From NCBI RefSeq assembly GCF_001460635.1, contig NZ_LN907858.1, positions 1,426,001-1,490,000 on the forward strand: a DNA stretch of 64,000 nt. The letters are read 5' to 3'. Made by a program: the position numbers and the translations under genes. Source of the DNA: Helicobacter typhlonius. GTDB taxonomy: Bacteria; Campylobacterota; Campylobacteria; Campylobacterales; Helicobacteraceae. This document shows, one piece after another, positions 54,098 to 63,830 of the stretch (position 1 is its first letter; every line of letters begins with the position of its first letter). The notes beneath the pieces were generated by a model. The model saw nothing but the letters and a program-made list of their open reading frames with translations, searched no databases and was not told where the DNA came from.

Positions 54098-55090
54098 ATA
54101 CAAAAGATGACAAAAAAGACTTAAAGCCTATTAAGGCTTTTCTAATGCGCCACGGACACACAGAACAAGAGATTTCAAAGCTCGATAAAGATGGAATAAT
54201 GCAGCTTTATGAGAAAGATACGCGCACAGAAACACTAAATTTTTTGCACTATATGGATAAGGATAACTACACAGCGATAAGCTCACTCGATGAGGCAGAT
54301 ATCGGCGATTTTAAGCTCAAAGTGCAAGAAAATTTAGAAAATACACTTGTGCTAATGAGCATCATAAGGGACGCCTTTAATGACTTTAGCTATGCCGATG
54401 TGGCAGATATCCTCACACTCAATCTCAAAAATGTATCTATGTTGAAAATTCAAAGAATCTTGCGCATTGCTTATCGCGAATTTCAAGAAAATTTGCTTGA
54501 CCAAATCTCTATGCAGCTTAAGGAATTACCTATTGAAGAATATAAGGTGATTATGGGCTATTATGAAAAAAAACGCAATGATACAATGCGCCTACAAAAC
54601 ACAATCACGGAGCTAGGAAACGAGAAAAAGCGACAACAGATTCTCGATATGGCACATTTAAAGCTACTCATCGTAAAAGACTTTATGCCTGATGAAACTT
54701 TTAACGATACTTACAAAGAATATCTTAACAACACTCCAGAAAAGCTTGCACTTGTGGGTGAAATTCTCGGGCTCACGGGTATGTATTCTAAAAAATATCT
54801 TCAAAACATACCCTTAGAAGAACTTGAAACTATGAAAGAAAAAATTATTGCCAATAAAAAACAAGATGAGCGCGACCAAAAAAACTTACATGCATTATGT
54901 CCAAATGCTTGATGAAGCAATGTATGGCACCGATGAGCAAGAATTTTCAAATGTATGCACAAAAATTTGTATGAATCTTAATCAAAAGCTTATCCTTATG
55001 ATTTCGGAATATATGAATGCCAAAAACCCAGTGTTTCTCAATAGATTTAATACTATTATGCGTGATTTCAAAAAGAATACAAAACATTAG
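54094..55090 (+). CDS. Conserved Helicobacter protein of unknown function, frameshifted at a poly-A run
   Basis: The first reading (54094-54912, 272 residues) is mostly helical, with KEFMDETFNDTYKEYLN-like and LGEILGLTGMYSKKYL segments, and ends after a run of seven A at 54878-54884. If one A is dropped the frame continues as DQKTYMHYVQMLDEAMYGTD to 55090, giving about 331 residues. The downstream part also has an in-frame ATG (54848). I recall an uncharacterised gene at this place in H. pylori. Options: sequencing or assembly indel, true pseudogene, or slippage. A programmed -1 shift does not fit, because the needed change is +1. Confidence 0.65.
54878..54884 (+). repeat. Poly-A run at the frameshift
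   Basis: Seven A. Six would keep the conserved protein in one frame. Confidence 0.7.
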
Positions 55091-55118
55091 ATTAAGCGAA
55101 TAGTTTAAAAAATATCCC

Positions 55119-55124
55119 TATAAT
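55119..55124 (+). promoter_or_regulatory. -10 box of the metal-efflux operon
   Basis: TATAAT about 35 bases before the TolC-like start, in the short gap after the frameshifted gene. Confidence 0.45.
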
Positions 55125-55158
55125 TACCTAACTTAGCATAGAATCACGAAGGATTGCG

Positions 55159-56445
55159 ATGAAATATATCACTGCCCTTATGCTTTACATAAGTGTAATG
55201 TGCGCAAATGATTTTATAGACTTTAACAAGCTAGAAGAAGAATTTTATGTCTATATGCCTACAAACAAATATGTAATGAGCCTTGATGAATTTATGACGC
55301 GTGTGGAGAAAAATTCTATCAATCTTGCAAAATCTCGTGCAATGGCACAAGCCCTTACCTATGAGGGCAAAGCAATGCGTGCGTGGAATAGCTCATACCT
55401 TGAAGTGGAAACTAATCACGTAAAATCGCCAAGCGGTGGCACGGAACTTGAAAGCACATTTTTGCTTATGCTTACACCTCGTTTGCCGTGGGTGAGCTAC
55501 ACACTCTCGCAAAGCTACCAAAACAAGATTCTAAGGCAAGAAAAAGTATATGAACTCACAAGGCGACTAGCGATAATTAGCGCAAAAAGATTGTATTTGG
55601 ACTATCTCGTCTTAAACGAGCAGTATCACATCTATACCACACGTTATGAAAACGCAAAGAATCAGCTTAAAATCTCACAAGAACAATACGAAGCCGGGCG
55701 CATTAGCAAATCACAATATTTGTTTTTCAAAAGCGACTTTTTGGCTACAAAGGTAGCACTAAAAACCCTGCATACAGAGCTTATAAACACGCTCAATGCG
55801 CTCAAAGTGATTCTTGGTGTAAATACAACAGACAGCAACATCAATGTAAATGGGCTGCAGTTTGATTATCTTAGCCTTGATGATGCAGGGCTTGAAAAGA
55901 CATTAGAACAGAATCTTTACCTTGATATAGTGAGCCTAGACATCAAAGACTATCAATACAGCGCAAAGCTCGCCTCTCAAAATCGCTTTGACGCACTGGA
56001 GATTGGCGGCGGATTTAATAGCGCCGAATCGAGCGATGGCATTATGTTGAAAATTAAAGTCCCCATTCCTTTAACCACCAAATACGGCAATCAAAAGGCG
56101 ATGTATCTAGCGTTACAAAGTGGTTCTATACGCGAAAGCGAGATTCTAAAGGCTTCGTTGCTGATGAATGCAAAGTCATATTTGGAGCAACTCTATACAA
56201 AAAAGGAGGTTATTGCTCTTGCAAAGGATAATGAAAATAATCGTGCGGAGCTAAGTGAAATATCGCGCATTGGCTATGAGGCAGGTAAAACAAGTGCGTT
56301 TGAATACTTAAGTGTGAAAAATAATCACCTTGATGCGATGATTGCCACCACGCAGGCAAAGCGCGACTATGTTTTAACGCTCTCTATGCTTGAAGAAACT
56401 CTAAGTCTCGTCTTAAATATACCTAGCACAAAGGACAAACAATGA
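55159..56445 (+). CDS. TolC-family outer membrane efflux protein
   Basis: The outer-membrane channel of a tripartite metal-efflux pump. The 428 residues start with a signal peptide (about 1-16), then the two-fold helical repeats of TolC/CzcC (QYEAGRISKSQYLFFKSDFL, about 175-194; IGYEAGKTSAFEYLSVKN, about 373-390). The closest named relatives are H. pylori CznC and CrdB, which I cannot tell apart here. The stop overlaps the next gene by 4 bases. Confidence 0.88.
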   Translation: MKYITALMLYISVMCANDFIDFNKLEEEFYVYMPTNKYVMSLDEFMTRVEKNSINLAKSRAMAQALTYEGKAMRAWNSSYLEVETNHVKSPSGGTELESTFLLMLTPRLPWVSYTLSQSYQNKILRQEKVYELTRRLAIISAKRLYLDYLVLNEQYHIYTTRYENAKNQLKISQEQYEAGRISKSQYLFFKSDFLATKVALKTLHTELINTLNALKVILGVNTTDSNINVNGLQFDYLSLDDAGLEKTLEQNLYLDIVSLDIKDYQYSAKLASQNRFDALEIGGGFNSAESSDGIMLKIKVPIPLTTKYGNQKAMYLALQSGSIRESEILKASLLMNAKSYLEQLYTKKEVIALAKDNENNRAELSEISRIGYEAGKTSAFEYLSVKNNHLDAMIATTQAKRDYVLTLSMLEETLSLVLNIPSTKDKQ

Positions 56446-57530
56446 AAGAATATCTGTGCTTTATCCCGCTATTATGCACCCAGTTTATGTTTGCTGCAAG
56501 CGAAATCGTTATTTCACAGGAGCAAGTGGCAAAAAATGGTATTAAAATTATCCCGCTCAATCAAGCCTTTAACACTAAGGGTGTGCCTTTCAATGCTCTT
56601 ATTGACTTTGACGACAAGAGCTCCAGCACGCAAAGTTCGAGCTTTGAGACAATCGTGGTGAATATCTATAAACGCGAGGGGGAGAGTGTAAATGAGGGGG
56701 ATTTGATTTGCGATATTAGCTCCAATGAGTTGAGTGCGCTCTTTTTTGAGCTCACAAACACACGTGAGCGACTCAAAATCGCTAAAGAAAACGAGGCAAA
56801 GGATAAATCCCTATATAAAGCCGGTGTGATCTCCAAGCGGGAATATCAATTAAGCTACCTCGCAATGAATGAATTGCGTTTAAAATTGAATGAAATCCAA
56901 TCAAAGCTTGATTTACTGGGCATTGACCCGCAGTTCATCAAAAATGGCTCACAGGGCAGATATGGCTTTCCTGTGGTAGCAAAAACTTCGGGGATTCTAT
57001 CCGTTGCCCCCAAACAAAGCGGTGAGAAAATCGGGGCTTTCACGCCCTATGTGAGAATCTCAAAAGTAAGCGATAATGCAACAAGCAATTTGCTTGGACG
57101 CATTAAAATCCCTTTACACTTATCACACAATATCCAAAAGGGTTCGCCTGTCTTTGATGATGATGGCAATAAAATTGGGGAGGTTGAAACTATGTCAGTA
57201 GTCATTGATAAAGTCTCAAACACTATTCTTGCCATTGCCAATATCCGCGACACAAATCTTAAAGTCGGTGAGATGATAGAAGTATATATTGATGGCTTAC
57301 TGCCTAAGGGCACGATTCTTATCCCCTCATCTGCAGTCATAAAAAATGGCAATGATTATTTTATATTTGTGCAGAGTGCCAAAGGGTTTAAGCCCACCAA
57401 GATTCATAAGGTTGAAGAGAGAGACAATGGTTTTGTCATTGATCCAAAAGGTTTAAATGCCCAGATGAAGATCGCCACAGGCAATATTATCAGCCTAAAA
57501 GGTATGATGGACGGACTTGGGAGTGAATAA
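56442..57530 (+). CDS. Membrane-fusion (HlyD/CusB-type) efflux adaptor
   Basis: The periplasmic link between the RND pump and the outer channel. The 362 residues start with a signal peptide (about 1-19) and a short lipoyl-like strand (ETIVVNIYKREGESVNEGDLI, about 68-88). A coiled-coil hairpin (about 95-155, SKREYQLSYLAMNELRLKLNE) and the C-terminal barrel (LPKGTILIPSSAVIKNGNDY) follow. It overlaps the pump gene by 1 base. The metal is not evident. Confidence 0.88.
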   Translation: MKEYLCFIPLLCTQFMFAASEIVISQEQVAKNGIKIIPLNQAFNTKGVPFNALIDFDDKSSSTQSSSFETIVVNIYKREGESVNEGDLICDISSNELSALFFELTNTRERLKIAKENEAKDKSLYKAGVISKREYQLSYLAMNELRLKLNEIQSKLDLLGIDPQFIKNGSQGRYGFPVVAKTSGILSVAPKQSGEKIGAFTPYVRISKVSDNATSNLLGRIKIPLHLSHNIQKGSPVFDDDGNKIGEVETMSVVIDKVSNTILAIANIRDTNLKVGEMIEVYIDGLLPKGTILIPSSAVIKNGNDYFIFVQSAKGFKPTKIHKVEERDNGFVIDPKGLNAQMKIATGNIISLKGMMDGLGSE

Positions 57531-60500
57531 TGCTAGCAAAAATTATAGAATTTTCCCTTAAACAACGTATGATTGTGGTGCTAAGCGCAATCATACTTTT
57601 TATTTTTGGCACATATTCATTTTTTACAATCCCCATTGATGCATTTCCAGATGTCTCCTCCACACAAGTAAAAATTATTCTTAAAGCCCCCGGGATGGCA
57701 CCAGAAGAAGTAGAGAATCGTGTTGTGCGTCCATTAGAGCTAGAATTACTAGGGCTTCCTAATCAAAAGAGTTTGCGTAGTCTTTCAAAATATGGACTTG
57801 CTGATATTACAATTGACTTTAACGATGGCACAGATATTTATCTTGCACGTAATATGGTGAATGAAAAACTCTCTACCACATTAGGGGATTTGCCTAATGG
57901 TGTGAGTGGCGGACTTGCACCGATTGTAACTCCCCTAAGTGATATGTTTATGTTCACTCTTGAAAGTAGCGACAATTCCATATCAGAAGCACAAAAAAGG
58001 CAGCTACTTGATTTTACCATTCGCCCCGCTTTGCGTAATATCAAAGGTGTTGCCGATGTGAATCGCTTAGGCGGATATACTAAAGCGATTGTAGTCGTTC
58101 CAGACTTTGATGATATGGCGCGACTTGGCATTACAATTAGTGATTTGCAAGATGCACTTGATGCAAATCTTAAAAATGATGGTGCAGGACGCGTAACACG
58201 GGACAATGAGAATTTCCTTGTAAAAGTGCAAACGGGCGCAACAAATATAGAAGAGATTAAAAATATCTCTGTCATTACCAAATCTGGCTATGTGCGTATA
58301 AGAGATTTTTGCGATGTGATTGAAAATCATATGACGCGGCTTGGACTTACAACAATAGATGGTAAAAGCGAGACAACATTGGGTTTAGTGCTTTCTCTCA
58401 AAGGAGCAAATTCACGCGATGCAATTAGAGAAATTAAAATTAGAATGGAAGAGCTTAAGACAGAATTACCCGAGAATCTAGAATTGCGTGTTTTTTATGA
58501 TAGGTCTGAACTCACGCAAAAAGCAGTCAATAATGTCATTAAAACGCTTGTGGAAGCCATTGTGCTTATCGTTATTTTACTTTTTTTGTTTTTGGGTGAT
58601 GTGCGTGCGGCGGTAGCTGTAAGCGTAATTTTACCTTTATCTATCGCTTTTGCTTTCGTAATGATGCGCCACTATGGCATTTCAGCAAACCTAATGAGTC
58701 TTGGAGGATTAGCAATTGCTGTTGGAATCTTGGTAGATTCTGCAGTTGTAAATGTTGAAAATGCCTTTGAAAAGCTAAGTCTCACTAAAAATTCACCAAA
58801 ACTGCATACCATTTATCGTGCGTGTAAAGAAATATCTGTCTCTGTCTTTAGCGGCATTATTATCATTATCATCTTTTTTGTGCCTATCCTTACACTTGAA
58901 GGTTTAGAGGGGAAATTTTTTGTCCCTCTTGCACAAACAATCGTATTTGCGTTACTTGGCTCACTTTTGCTTTCAATGACGGTTATTCCTGTAATTAGCT
59001 CCTTTGTGCTTAAAGCGACAGAGCATCACGAAACCAAATTAACACAATTTTTTCATAAAATGTATGCCCCGATGCTCCATTTTGCACTTACAAGAACAAA
59101 ATTACTGCTTATAAGTGCGATATGTTTTCTTATCTTTAGCTTCTCACTCTTTCCGCTTATTGGAAGTGCCTTTATGCCGACTTTGCAAGAGGGTGATTTG
59201 GTGCTGAATATTGAATCTAGCCCCTCTATTTCTTTAGAGCAAAGTCGAGATGTAATGCTCCTTATGCAAAAAGAATTACTCGCTAGAGTGCCTGAAATTA
59301 AAAGTGTAGTTACGCGCACAGGAACTGATGAAGTGGGGCTTGACCCAGCAGGTTTCAACCAAAGTGATGTTTTTGTATCCTTTAAGCCAAAAGAAGAATG
59401 GCAAGCAAAAAATATGGAAGAGATTGAGGATAAAATACGCGAAGTTGCAAGTGAATTTAAAGGTATGAATATTGCACTTGTGCAGCCAATTGATATGAGA
59501 ATCTCCGAAATGCTTACCGGTGTGCGTGGGGATTTAGCTATTAAAATCTTTGGCTTAGAAATTGATAAACTTAATGAGCTAAGCTCACAAATTGTAGATA
59601 TTCTTAAAGATATTAAAGGCTCTGCTGAAGTTTTTACTACGCTTAATAAAGGGGTGAATTACCTCTATGTAAAACCTTGGCAGTCCGTAATGGCAAATAC
59701 TGGTATTTCAAGTGATGAATTTACAAAATTTATGCGCTCAAGCTTAGAGGGTATTATCGTAACCTACATTCCACAAGGCTTTGCGAGAATCCCCGTCATC
59801 ATTCGTCAAGATGCTGATATTGCAAGTAATATTACAAAATTGAAGAGTTTGCAAATGAGCTCTCTTGATGGAAATCCTGTGCCTATTAGCTCAATTGCCG
59901 ACATTCAAGAAGTTGATGGTCCTGTACAGATTCAAAGAGAGCAATCAAAACGTTATAGCGTAGTGAGAAGCAATGTAATGGGGAGAGACTTGGGTGGATT
60001 TGTTCAAGAAGCAAAGGAGAAAATTGCCGCACAAGTGCAATTGCCGGAGGGATATTCTATCACTTATGGTGGGCAGTTTGAAAATCAACAACGCGCGAAT
60101 AAAAGGCTTTCCACCGTTATTCCTCTAAGTATCCTTGCTATCTTTTTTATCCTTTTCTTTACTTTCAAGTCTATTTCTCTTTCCTTGCTGATTTTGCTTA
60201 ATATCCCCTTTGCGGTTACCGGTGGGCTTATATCACTTTTCTTATCGGGCGAATATATATCTGTCCCGGCTTCCGTGGGCTTTATCGCGCTTTTTGGTAT
60301 CGCAGTGCTTAATGGTGTGGTAATGGTGGGATATTTCTTGCATTTGCTTAAGGAGGGATATAGTCTTGAAGATACTATTGTCATTGGAGCAAAAAGGCGG
60401 TTACGCCCGGTGCTAATGACTGCATTTATCGCAGGGCTTGGGCTTATCCCAATGCTGCTCTCTTCGGGCGTTGGGAGTGAAGTGCAAAAACCTCTCGCTA

Positions 60501-60595
60501 TCGTGGTGTTAGGAGGGCTTGTAACTTCCTCAATGTTAACACTGCTTATCTTGCCGCCACTTTTTAGAATCGTAGTGCGAAAATTCGGCGTGTAG
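57530..60595 (+). CDS. Heavy-metal efflux RND pump (CzcA/CusA family)
   Basis: A 1021-residue proton-driven inner-membrane pump with 12 helices and two large periplasmic loops. The N-terminus (FSLKQRMIVVLSAIILFIFG), PIDAFPDVSSTQVKI and GAKRRLRPVLMTAFIAGLGL are family hallmarks. The helix-4 motif reads AIAVGILVDSAVVNVENAF (about 393-411): the Asp of the CzcA 'DFG' is absent, leaving VD and E as in the CusA (Cu/Ag) branch, but the cleft motif ISEMLTGVRGDLAIKIFG looks CzcA-like. The substrate therefore stays open. It has no AGATTCTA word, and neither does most of the operon, unlike the rest of the window. Confidence 0.93.
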   Translation: MLAKIIEFSLKQRMIVVLSAIILFIFGTYSFFTIPIDAFPDVSSTQVKIILKAPGMAPEEVENRVVRPLELELLGLPNQKSLRSLSKYGLADITIDFNDGTDIYLARNMVNEKLSTTLGDLPNGVSGGLAPIVTPLSDMFMFTLESSDNSISEAQKRQLLDFTIRPALRNIKGVADVNRLGGYTKAIVVVPDFDDMARLGITISDLQDALDANLKNDGAGRVTRDNENFLVKVQTGATNIEEIKNISVITKSGYVRIRDFCDVIENHMTRLGLTTIDGKSETTLGLVLSLKGANSRDAIREIKIRMEELKTELPENLELRVFYDRSELTQKAVNNVIKTLVEAIVLIVILLFLFLGDVRAAVAVSVILPLSIAFAFVMMRHYGISANLMSLGGLAIAVGILVDSAVVNVENAFEKLSLTKNSPKLHTIYRACKEISVSVFSGIIIIIIFFVPILTLEGLEGKFFVPLAQTIVFALLGSLLLSMTVIPVISSFVLKATEHHETKLTQFFHKMYAPMLHFALTRTKLLLISAICFLIFSFSLFPLIGSAFMPTLQEGDLVLNIESSPSISLEQSRDVMLLMQKELLARVPEIKSVVTRTGTDEVGLDPAGFNQSDVFVSFKPKEEWQAKNMEEIEDKIREVASEFKGMNIALVQPIDMRISEMLTGVRGDLAIKIFGLEIDKLNELSSQIVDILKDIKGSAEVFTTLNKGVNYLYVKPWQSVMANTGISSDEFTKFMRSSLEGIIVTYIPQGFARIPVIIRQDADIASNITKLKSLQMSSLDGNPVPISSIADIQEVDGPVQIQREQSKRYSVVRSNVMGRDLGGFVQEAKEKIAAQVQLPEGYSITYGGQFENQQRANKRLSTVIPLSILAIFFILFFTFKSISLSLLILLNIPFAVTGGLISLFLSGEYISVPASVGFIALFGIAVLNGVVMVGYFLHLLKEGYSLEDTIVIGAKRRLRPVLMTAFIAGLGLIPMLLSSGVGSEVQKPLAIVVLGGLVTSSMLTLLILPPLFRIVVRKFGV

Positions 60596-60747
60596 GATTA
60601 TGTGAATTTTTTTCTTTTTTAGATATATCAAGATTCTTTATGATTACTTGCGTATTTTTTATAATAAATGCACTTATTATATAAAGGCAAAAACTACATT
60701 GAAAATCCAAGGTATATCAATTCTAAACTTGCCTTTAGTCAAATGCA

Positions 60748-60780
60748 GGGTTACATATACTCTGTATGCAAGTGTAACCC
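60748..60780. repeat. Inverted repeat with 8-bp outer stem
   Basis: GGGTTACA (60748-60755) and TGTAACCC (60773-60780) form the outer stem; an inner ATAC/GTAT pair can add to it. No T-run follows. Confidence 0.75.
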
Positions 60781-60806
60781 CTCGCGTAAAATCAAAGTCA
60801 TTTCGC

Positions 60807-60846
60807 GTTTGAAATCAAAGTGAGGGATTTTACTTTGATTTCAAAC
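60807..60846. repeat. 15-bp perfect inverted repeat
   Basis: GTTTGAAATCAAAGT (60807-60821) is followed, after a 10-base spacer, by its exact reverse complement (60832-60846). A related copy of the 9-mer lies about 23 bases upstream. It is far from the pump stop (about 210 bases) and has no T-run, so it is a poor classical terminator. Confidence 0.8.
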
Positions 60847-61197
60847 ATTAAATTTAAGTAAATAATCCCCAGCAGTAAAACTAGCCCTTTAAGCCTCTTA
60901 TCCCTAACCTTTAAAAAGCTCTATAATTACTTACTATACGCATTAAATTAAAACACATTAAAAGCTTTTTAAAGCCTTATGTTCATTCCCTCACATTTCA
61001 TTACTTTTTCTCATCTTTGTGCTACTCTCACTCTCACATTTGCTACAATCACTTATTTATTATAAGGATTCACAGTAAGATTTTTGTCTAAAAATATGTG
61101 GATTTTCTCTATTTTTTGCAAGATTCTTATCTTTTATAAATACAAAATTTACTTAAAATAAGTTGATTTGCGCTTAAAAGATTCTATAAAACTCTCT

Positions 61198-62160
61198 TTA
61201 ACGTCCATTATGTATAAGATTCTGAATCTGATGGGCGATTTTCATCGCCTCCATTCCCTCGCGCTCATTGGGGCGGTTTGAAGTTATGCTTGGCTTATTT
61301 TTACATAGATTCACAAAATCAATGAGTTCCGCAAGCAATGCCTCCTGCCCACGCACCTCAATCGTCTCTGTGCTTGCACAAACGGAAACATTATCAAGCC
61401 GCTGCTCAAAGCTCTGCTTATCTACAAAAATCTCCTTATGCAACAAATTACAATCAATGTATTCATCTTCAGTCGTGATAGAAATCTGCCGTTTGCGCTT
61501 ATGTGTGATACGACTTGCCACGATATTTGAAAACGCCCCATTGCGATGCACGAGACACGCACGCGCATATTCAATCATTCCTTTTTCAATCACACCGTGT
61601 GCATAAATATCCACTACCTCGCCATTAAAGCGCAGTGCCAAATCAATATCGTGAATCATCAAATCAATCACCACATCTACATCTGTGATGCGACTACTCA
61701 TTTTATTTGTGCGTGTGAGGTCAATATTAATAATCTTATGCTTATTTGCGCCTAAGATTTGCCGCAGGGTAATCACAGCGGGATTATATCGCTCAATAAA
61801 ACCCACTTGGATATTAAGATTTTTTTGTTTCGCAAGATCAACAATCACTTGTGTAGATTCTAATGTATTGGTAAGAGGCTTTTCTACAAAGATATTTTTC
61901 ACGCAATTACTGACTTTATTGATATAGTCAAAATGCGTAAAAGTAGGTGTTACAATAATTGCTCCATCGCAACTTTTGAGGTCGCTATCAAGATTTTCTA
62001 GAATCTTAATGCCAAATTTTTTGCTTAAATCCACGCACAATTCCTCATTTACATCATAAAGGAATGCAACTTCCACATCTTTAAGCATACTCAGGATTCT
62101 TAAATGATTTTGCCCCATTTTACCAATGCCAAAGAGGGCAATTCGCACAGGTTTATCCAT
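61198..62160 (-). CDS. Gfo/Idh/MocA-type NAD(P)-dependent oxidoreductase
   Basis: A 320-residue dehydrogenase. The N-terminal Rossmann motif is IALFGIGKMGQNH (7-19). EKPLTNTLESTQ (about 93-104) is the family EKP motif with the catalytic Lys. DLMIHDIDLALRF (about 166-178) resembles the His-Asp region of sugar dehydrogenases. It overlaps the aminotransferase gene by 8 bases, so the pair is coupled and probably acts on one nucleotide sugar, as WbpB/WbpE-type enzymes do. Substrate not proven. Confidence 0.85.
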   Translation of the reverse strand: MDKPVRIALFGIGKMGQNHLRILSMLKDVEVAFLYDVNEELCVDLSKKFGIKILENLDSDLKSCDGAIIVTPTFTHFDYINKVSNCVKNIFVEKPLTNTLESTQVIVDLAKQKNLNIQVGFIERYNPAVITLRQILGANKHKIINIDLTRTNKMSSRITDVDVVIDLMIHDIDLALRFNGEVVDIYAHGVIEKGMIEYARACLVHRNGAFSNIVASRITHKRKRQISITTEDEYIDCNLLHKEIFVDKQSFEQRLDNVSVCASTETIEVRGQEALLAELIDFVNLCKNKPSITSNRPNEREGMEAMKIAHQIQNLIHNGR

Positions 62161-63247
62161 TGACTGCCCTTATCACTTGACATTGCTCATCTTCTGTAAG
62201 GAATGGGCTAAAAGGCAAAGATAAAATCTCCTCGCATACCACCTCACTCACAGGAAAATCGCCTTTTTTATATCCATACACTTTACACACTACCTCTTGC
62301 AAATGCAGCGGAATAGGATAATGCACCGCATAAGGAATATGAGCGGATTCTAATTTTTTCATAAGCTCTGCACGATTGTGGGTGCGGATAGAATACTGCG
62401 CATACGCACTTGTATTATTTGGAGCAACAAAAGGTGTAATCACATTTTTAAGATTCTCATCATACACCCTTGCAATATCCTGCCTTTTATCAATCTCTTT
62501 ATCTAAATGCTTTAGCTTCACCTGCAATATCGCTGCTTGAATCGCATCTAGTCGCGCGTTTAACCCAATGAAACTATGTTTATATCGCTCTGTCTGTCCG
62601 TGATTGAGGAGATAGCGAAGCTTTTGAGCCAAAACTTCATCATTTGTAAATACTGCCCCGCCATCACCATAGCAGCCTAGAGGTTTGCTTGGGAAAAAGC
62701 TCGTAGTGGCGATTGTGCTTGCATCACAAGATTTTATCTTTTTACCTTTTTGAATCTGACTTGCCCCAAAGCTTTGCGCGGCATCTTCAATCACAGGAAT
62801 ATTGTGCTTTGCGGCGATTGCATTAATAGATTCCATATCTGCCATCTGCCCAAAAATCGCCACAGGAATGATTGCCTTTGTTTGAAGTGTAATAGCCGAT
62901 TCTAAAAGAGCTGGATTAAGGTTATAAGTCCCTTCATCAATATCCACAAACACAGGTTTCGCACCAAGGAGCATTATCGCCTCCACACTCGCAATAAAGC
63001 TAAAAGGTGAGGTAATCACCTCATCGCCACTTTTAATATCAAGTGCCAAAAGTGCCAAAATAAGCGCATCTGTCCCGCTGCTACAACCTATAGCGTGTTT
63101 TGAACCCACATAAACAGACATAGCAGATTCTAAATCACTCACTGCCTTACCCATAATAAACTGCGATGAGTTCAGCACATCTTGCATAGCCCTATCAATA
63201 TCACCTTTGTAGCATTCATACTGCGCTTTAAGATTAATAAATTCCAC
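62153..63247 (-). CDS. DegT/DnrJ/EryC1/StrS (WbpE-like) sugar aminotransferase
   Basis: A PLP sugar aminotransferase of 364 residues. The PLP lysine is in TTSFFPSKPLGCYGDGG (about 184-200), a sequence typical of the WbpE/3-oxo-glucuronate aminotransferase group. GCSSGTDALILAL (about 54-66) and EDAAQSFGA are also present. The frame is open to 63349, but AAGGGG about 7 bases upstream places the start at GTG 63247. The longer version would overlap aroK and add a non-family leader. It pairs with the Gfo/Idh gene, probably for a modified surface sugar; the acyltransferase that often completes the set is not in the window. Confidence 0.88.
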   Translation of the reverse strand: MEFINLKAQYECYKGDIDRAMQDVLNSSQFIMGKAVSDLESAMSVYVGSKHAIGCSSGTDALILALLALDIKSGDEVITSPFSFIASVEAIMLLGAKPVFVDIDEGTYNLNPALLESAITLQTKAIIPVAIFGQMADMESINAIAAKHNIPVIEDAAQSFGASQIQKGKKIKSCDASTIATTSFFPSKPLGCYGDGGAVFTNDEVLAQKLRYLLNHGQTERYKHSFIGLNARLDAIQAAILQVKLKHLDKEIDKRQDIARVYDENLKNVITPFVAPNNTSAYAQYSIRTHNRAELMKKLESAHIPYAVHYPIPLHLQEVVCKVYGYKKGDFPVSEVVCEEILSLPFSPFLTEDEQCQVIRAVNG

Positions 63248-63323
63248 TTTATTACCCCTTGTTGTAAAAGTGCTAATTGTAGCAAAAAATGATACATATA
63301 TCATAAGGTTTGTTACATAAAGC

Positions 63324-63830
63324 CTAGATTCTGTGTTTTTGCTCCGCACATTCTATAATCTGCCTCGCACTCTCTGTTATGGAGCTTACACCGCTCACCA
63401 CATAATGAGCTTGTTTCTCATATATCTTTTTGCGCTCATTATAGAGTCGCCTCGCCTCTGTTATGTCTGCAAAAAGAGGTCGCTTCGCCCGCTCACTCTT
63501 GCTCATTCGCTCACTAATGCACTCAAAGCCCACATCAAGAAAAAAAATCTTACCCATATATCGAATGTCATTATAGATTGGCATTCCCCCACCTGTAGCG
63601 ATAACTGCGTTTTTTACATTAGCAGAGAGCCACAAGATGAGCTGGGATTCTATGCGGCGGAATCCCTCCTCGCCTACTGAAGCAAAAATATCCTTTATAC
63701 TTTTACCCATATTTTGCTCTATGAGCTGGTCTGTATCGAGTAAGAATCTCCCGCCGCAAAGCGCAATTTCTCTACCTATGGTCGTTTTGCCACTCCCCAT
63801 AAAGCCAATTAAAACAATATTCTCCAACAT
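63324..63830 (-). CDS. aroK: Shikimate kinase
   Basis: It phosphorylates shikimate in aromatic amino-acid synthesis. The 168 residues have the P-loop GFMGSGKTTIGRE (about 9-21), the shikimate-binding DTDQLIEQNMG (about 32-42), FRRIES (about 57-62) and the VIATGGGMP glycine loop (about 76-84). The ATG directly follows the stop of the AMIN-domain-like gene. Confidence 0.96.
   Translation of the reverse strand: MLENIVLIGFMGSGKTTIGREIALCGGRFLLDTDQLIEQNMGKSIKDIFASVGEEGFRRIESQLILWLSANVKNAVIATGGGMPIYNDIRYMGKIFFLDVGFECISERMSKSERAKRPLFADITEARRLYNERKKIYEKQAHYVVSGVSSITESARQIIECAEQKHRI

Larger units (their letters stand above)
60596..61197. other. Convergent intergenic region with two inverted repeats
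   Basis: About 600 bases between the RND pump (plus) and the Gfo/Idh gene (minus), with no credible ORF. It holds two strong hairpins (60748-60780 and 60807-60846), a cluster of ATCAAAGT words (about 60790, 60813 and inverted near 60833), and a TACAAT -10-like box on the plus strand at 61044-61049 that leads to no gene. A noncoding RNA or relic is possible. Confidence 0.6.

Noticed and set aside
54878-54884. Programmed -1 ribosomal frameshift at A-AAA-AAC
   Set aside because: The second conserved part lies in the +1 frame relative to the first, so -1 slippage would not reach it.
60807-60846. Rho-independent terminator for the efflux operon
   Set aside because: The stem is strong but lacks a T-run on either strand and lies about 210 bases past the stop codon.
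62153-63349. Longer aminotransferase starting upstream of GTG 63247
   Set aside because: It would overlap aroK, add a leader not found in the family, and ignore the AAGGGG site before GTG 63247.
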